Shown piece after piece: positions 61,355 through 64,000 of a stretch of 64,000 bases of DNA (the stretch's first letter is position 1; each line of letters starts with the position of its first letter). The notes below the pieces were generated by a model. It was not told the origin of the DNA. It worked only from the letters and a program-made list of their open reading frames with translations, and searched no databases. The position numbers were made by a program, and so were the translations under genes. Origin of the DNA: Rutidosis leptorrhynchoides (Eukaryota > Streptophyta > Magnoliopsida > Asterales > Asteraceae); the NCBI RefSeq assembly GCF_046630445.1, contig NC_092341.1, positions 291,938,501 through 292,002,500 on the forward strand, in the 5' to 3' direction.

Positions 61355-62087
61355 TGTCCCACGGATGGCGCCATTTGATCAAGCATAGAATAGAAGTGTT
61401 GGGTCCGGTCCATGCTTGACAACAACTAAAGGGGGATTTAAGGGTCAATCGAGTTTAACTCTCCGGTACGATGTACCGTGAATAACCCCTTGCGAGATGA
61501 ACCCCTTGCGAGATGAGGATCTCGACAGGGTGGTTAAACGTCGACCCACTATCGACGGGCTAACCGGATATTGATGGCTCGGGACGGGTCCTAGGATTTA
61601 TGTTCGTGGAACGTTACCTGTTGACCGTAAGTGAGTATAGTAATATGCTATGAGTCCGGTAGCACGGGTGAAAGTTGCGCTGTGTGAGAGGCGCAACTAT
61701 GTCTGCTATGCTTTGATACTAAAAATAGTATATGTGCAAGTCCAGGTGAATCCCTCGTGTGTTGTGACTTGAACCTCTTTTATAGGTTAATCCTTTTTGT
61801 CAACTAGTGCCACGTAATTATAAGGTCAGAGGATCGTGGTCTGTCCTAACAGTACTTCTTTGCATGAGGGGCCGACAAAAGTAAAAAGCATTCTGTTGGG
61901 CCTGATTCTTGTCTACCACATGCATCTTGCAAGCTACATCGCTTTCTGGCAGACGGTACATCGACCCAGCACTTGCAGGCTTTTATGCTATTGCTCGCTA
62001 AAGACTGTTACGTGCGCTGAATCATTGTGGCGCGCCATTTATGCGACATGTGAGGAAACGCAGGAATCGCATGTGTGATGCGCTACA
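61355..62087 (-). repeat. Probable Tat-type Ty3/gypsy LTR with primer site, rest of element missing
   Basis: On the minus strand an LTR end ..GCTTGATCA (61376) is followed by ATGGCGCCATCCGTGGGA, which resembles the TGGCGCC.. primer site of Tat-lineage elements. The GC-richer 712-bp block up to 62087 (start TGTAGCGCATC on the minus strand) differs sharply from its AT-rich surroundings. Internal sequence beyond about 100 bp to the left is not recognisable. Right boundary uncertain. Confidence 0.4.
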
Positions 62088-62637
62088 CGAGCTAATCGGG
62101 TATGCGTATGCCTCTTATTTTAGCATCCTTATACAAAAGATATTTGTTACTAATTAGTAATGACGTTAAGTATAGTAGGGGGAAGCTTCATAAACTTAAT
62201 CTGTACGTGATCATATCTATCGAATCAATGGCCTTCGGGTTGCCGCTTAGTTGTTTGAATATATATATTCACTTGATAATTTCAATTCTTAATCTTGACT
62301 AGAACATATACCCTTGCTGTTCTTAATTTGTTTTTTTAATGTTCAAAGTAAATGGTGCATCTGATGCTAAATAATCGATCACGTACTTAAAAGCTTAAAC
62401 TATTGGTGTGGGTAGCTGATACTTAATAGACATTATGAAACTAATGGACCATACTCCGTTACTCAGATTCTTTCTCTCTCTGCTTCTCATGTTATACAAA
62501 AGTGTTATCTAGAGATCGACTTTGCTTGATTAGTACGGAGTAATTTTTTTAGATATTCTTGTACAACAATTGTCCTTCGGTCCAGAAAGACAACTAATAT
62601 GTTGCAAAAGAATTAAAACAAAAAATAGTTAAGTTTA
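62088..62637. other. AT-rich spacer with possible small MITE
   Basis: ATACTCCGTTACTC (62450) and GTACGGAGTAA (62534) could be terminal inverted repeats of a short MITE of about 95 bp. Otherwise nothing recognisable. Confidence 0.3.
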
Positions 62638-64000
62638 TGTTGGTAATTTAGTGTAATTGAGGGACTTAATTAGTTTACACTTGGAAATGAGTTTGGAGGT
62701 ACAAAGTGTACACCCATTAAGTGATAGACTTCCTTGATCCAAAAGCGGTTTGGTAATTGTCTTAATATTATTTATTGACATTTGCATATCCGAGGTTAAT
62801 GATTTCAAAATTAGTCTTGTAACCACTTGTGGTTTAATATTATTAAGACTAGTCTTGTAACCTCCTCTAAATTGGCATTAAGATTAATCATGCAACCACT
62901 CATAACATTAAGAGTTGTTTTTGTAACCATCTTATGGTTTGATGACTATTAACTTAGTCATGTAACCTACTTTGTGGGTTAATGTTATTAAGATAAGTTT
63001 AATGTTATTAAGGTTGGTCTTGTTACCATCTAATAATGGTTTAATGACTATTATGAAATAGTCTTGTAACTACATCTTGTGGGTTAATGCCTTTAAAGAT
63101 ATATTCTTGTAACCATTTCCTATGGTTTAATAAGACATTTATATATTATCGTGTAAATGCTTCAAGTAATTATGAAATATCATTATGAATGATTAATTGA
63201 CCATTAAGTCTCATAATGTAGTTCATCTTTTGGGTGCCTATACAAAAGGATAAACTATTTTCATGAGAAGGACAAGAAAGACACAAAATACTCTCTAGCA
63301 AAAGGTTCTTGTTTTCTGCCAAAATCAAGAACATCATCTATGTCTTATCCCAAAGTGATATTCGTGTAACCCAGGCAATAAGGGTCGAATAATTACTTTC
63401 GGAAAGTGATTACACGATTAAGTGATATATCCGATCATCGATTATTTTACCATACACGAAAGATTTAAAACCTTAAACAATCGAAAGTAATTATTTTGAT
63501 ATAATCGATGGCGGCTACAATGAAGCATATGAGTGCTTATTTCTCCAAACTTGATAAGTTTGAAGGAACGGATTTTCAGAGATGGTGGAAGAGGAGGATG
63601 CACTTCTTTCTTACTAGCATGAGTGTGGTATGTGTACTTAGCATACCAATTCCCGAAGATGGTGTTGGTGATGCTACTATTGAAGAGATGTAGAAAAGGA
63701 ACAAATGGGGAAATGATGACTACAGTTCTCGAGGTTTTATCCTCAATGGTATGGTTGATTCCTTTTTGTTTTTAATATTTGGCAAAATCATAACCTGTTA
63801 AATATTATGACATGTGTGAATTTGTTAAGTTTGTTTTGTCAAAAACTGACATGTTTGTTTAATAACTATGGTAACAAACAAGATAATGAATTGGATGCTA
63901 AGGTTGTTTAGATAAAACATGACATATTGTTGATTAATTTTGATTACAATTAAGTTATTGAATCTGATAAGTTTGTTGACAAAACATGGTATATTTGTTG
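62638..64000 (+). mobile_element. Copia-type retrotransposon, 5' part, runs off the window
   Basis: Probable LTR start TGTTGGTAATTT at 62638, a degenerate tandem tract (62813-63135), a leader region, then a Copia Gag start at 63508. The LTR end and primer site are not identified. The element appears decayed because gag is broken. Confidence 0.5.
63508..63801 (+). pseudogene. Copia Gag N-terminal fragment with internal TAG
   Basis: MAATMKHMSAYFSKLDKFEG followed by TDFQRWWKRRMHFFL is the typical opening of plant Copia Gag proteins (MA..KLxKFEGxDFxRWQKKMHFLL). TAG at 63691-63693 interrupts it. The frame continues with RNKWGNDDY..ILNGMVDS, again matching the family, until TAA at 63799-63801, beyond which similarity is lost. 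Confidence 0.7.

Noticed and set aside
61836..62302. Two ORFs of 66-80 aa
   Set aside because: They lie in a probable LTR and spacer; no domain or coding bias.

Overview
The window is nuclear DNA of a flowering plant: one host gene with twelve short exons and GT-AG introns, AT-rich intergenic DNA, and several layers of LTR retrotransposons, LINEs, SINEs and MITEs inserted into one another. Repeat signatures (Athila, 4-kb-LTR LARD-like elements opening TGTGACAACCCGG, a TTG-tailed SINE) look like Asteraceae; that is recognition, not proof.

Layout. 1-9684: 3' half of an Athila-type Ty3/gypsy element (pol, a spliced ORF downstream of pol, 3' LTR), with three visible lesions. 9685-40342: a minus-strand tandem array LTR-internal-LTR-internal-LTR of a LARD-like non-autonomous LTR element. 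Athila landed in its leftmost LTR. A second member of the same family landed in its rightmost LTR in the opposite orientation (23796-37045, target duplication CACGC), and that copy carries a Copia-like solo LTR (31953-32568, target duplication GAAGG). 40343-42603: hAT remnants and unassigned DNA. 42604-59565, minus strand: a complete group-2 sulfate transporter gene, assembled here exon by exon (12 exons, 2001 nt, 666 residues). Its eighth intron is 12.8 kb and holds a Stowaway-like MITE, an ORF1-only LINE whose RRM-protein ORF is split by a very young gag-only LTR retrotransposon (45910-54806, target duplication CATTA), a 300-bp foldback MITE and another small MITE. 59566-64000: promoter region, a SINE, a probable Tat-type LTR, and the start of a Copia element with a broken gag.

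The most unusual signal lies in both LTRs of the gag-only element: 17 units in which the constant loop ATAGCCGT is flanked by complementary arms. Fifteen are intact and there are at least nine different stem sequences, so the stems vary while the pairing is kept. One more copy with yet another stem lies in the element's internal region. This looks like a covarying RNA or DNA hairpin array under structural constraint, and I know of no described counterpart. A second cross-family signal is an odd-length GC palindrome (core GCGCG-C/G-CGCGC) placed 16-17 bp upstream of an identical 17-mer TTTTCAGCCTTTTTAAA in the LTRs of both Athila and the gag-only element.

Only the sulfate transporter is a host gene I can support. 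All other coding potential belongs to mobile elements.
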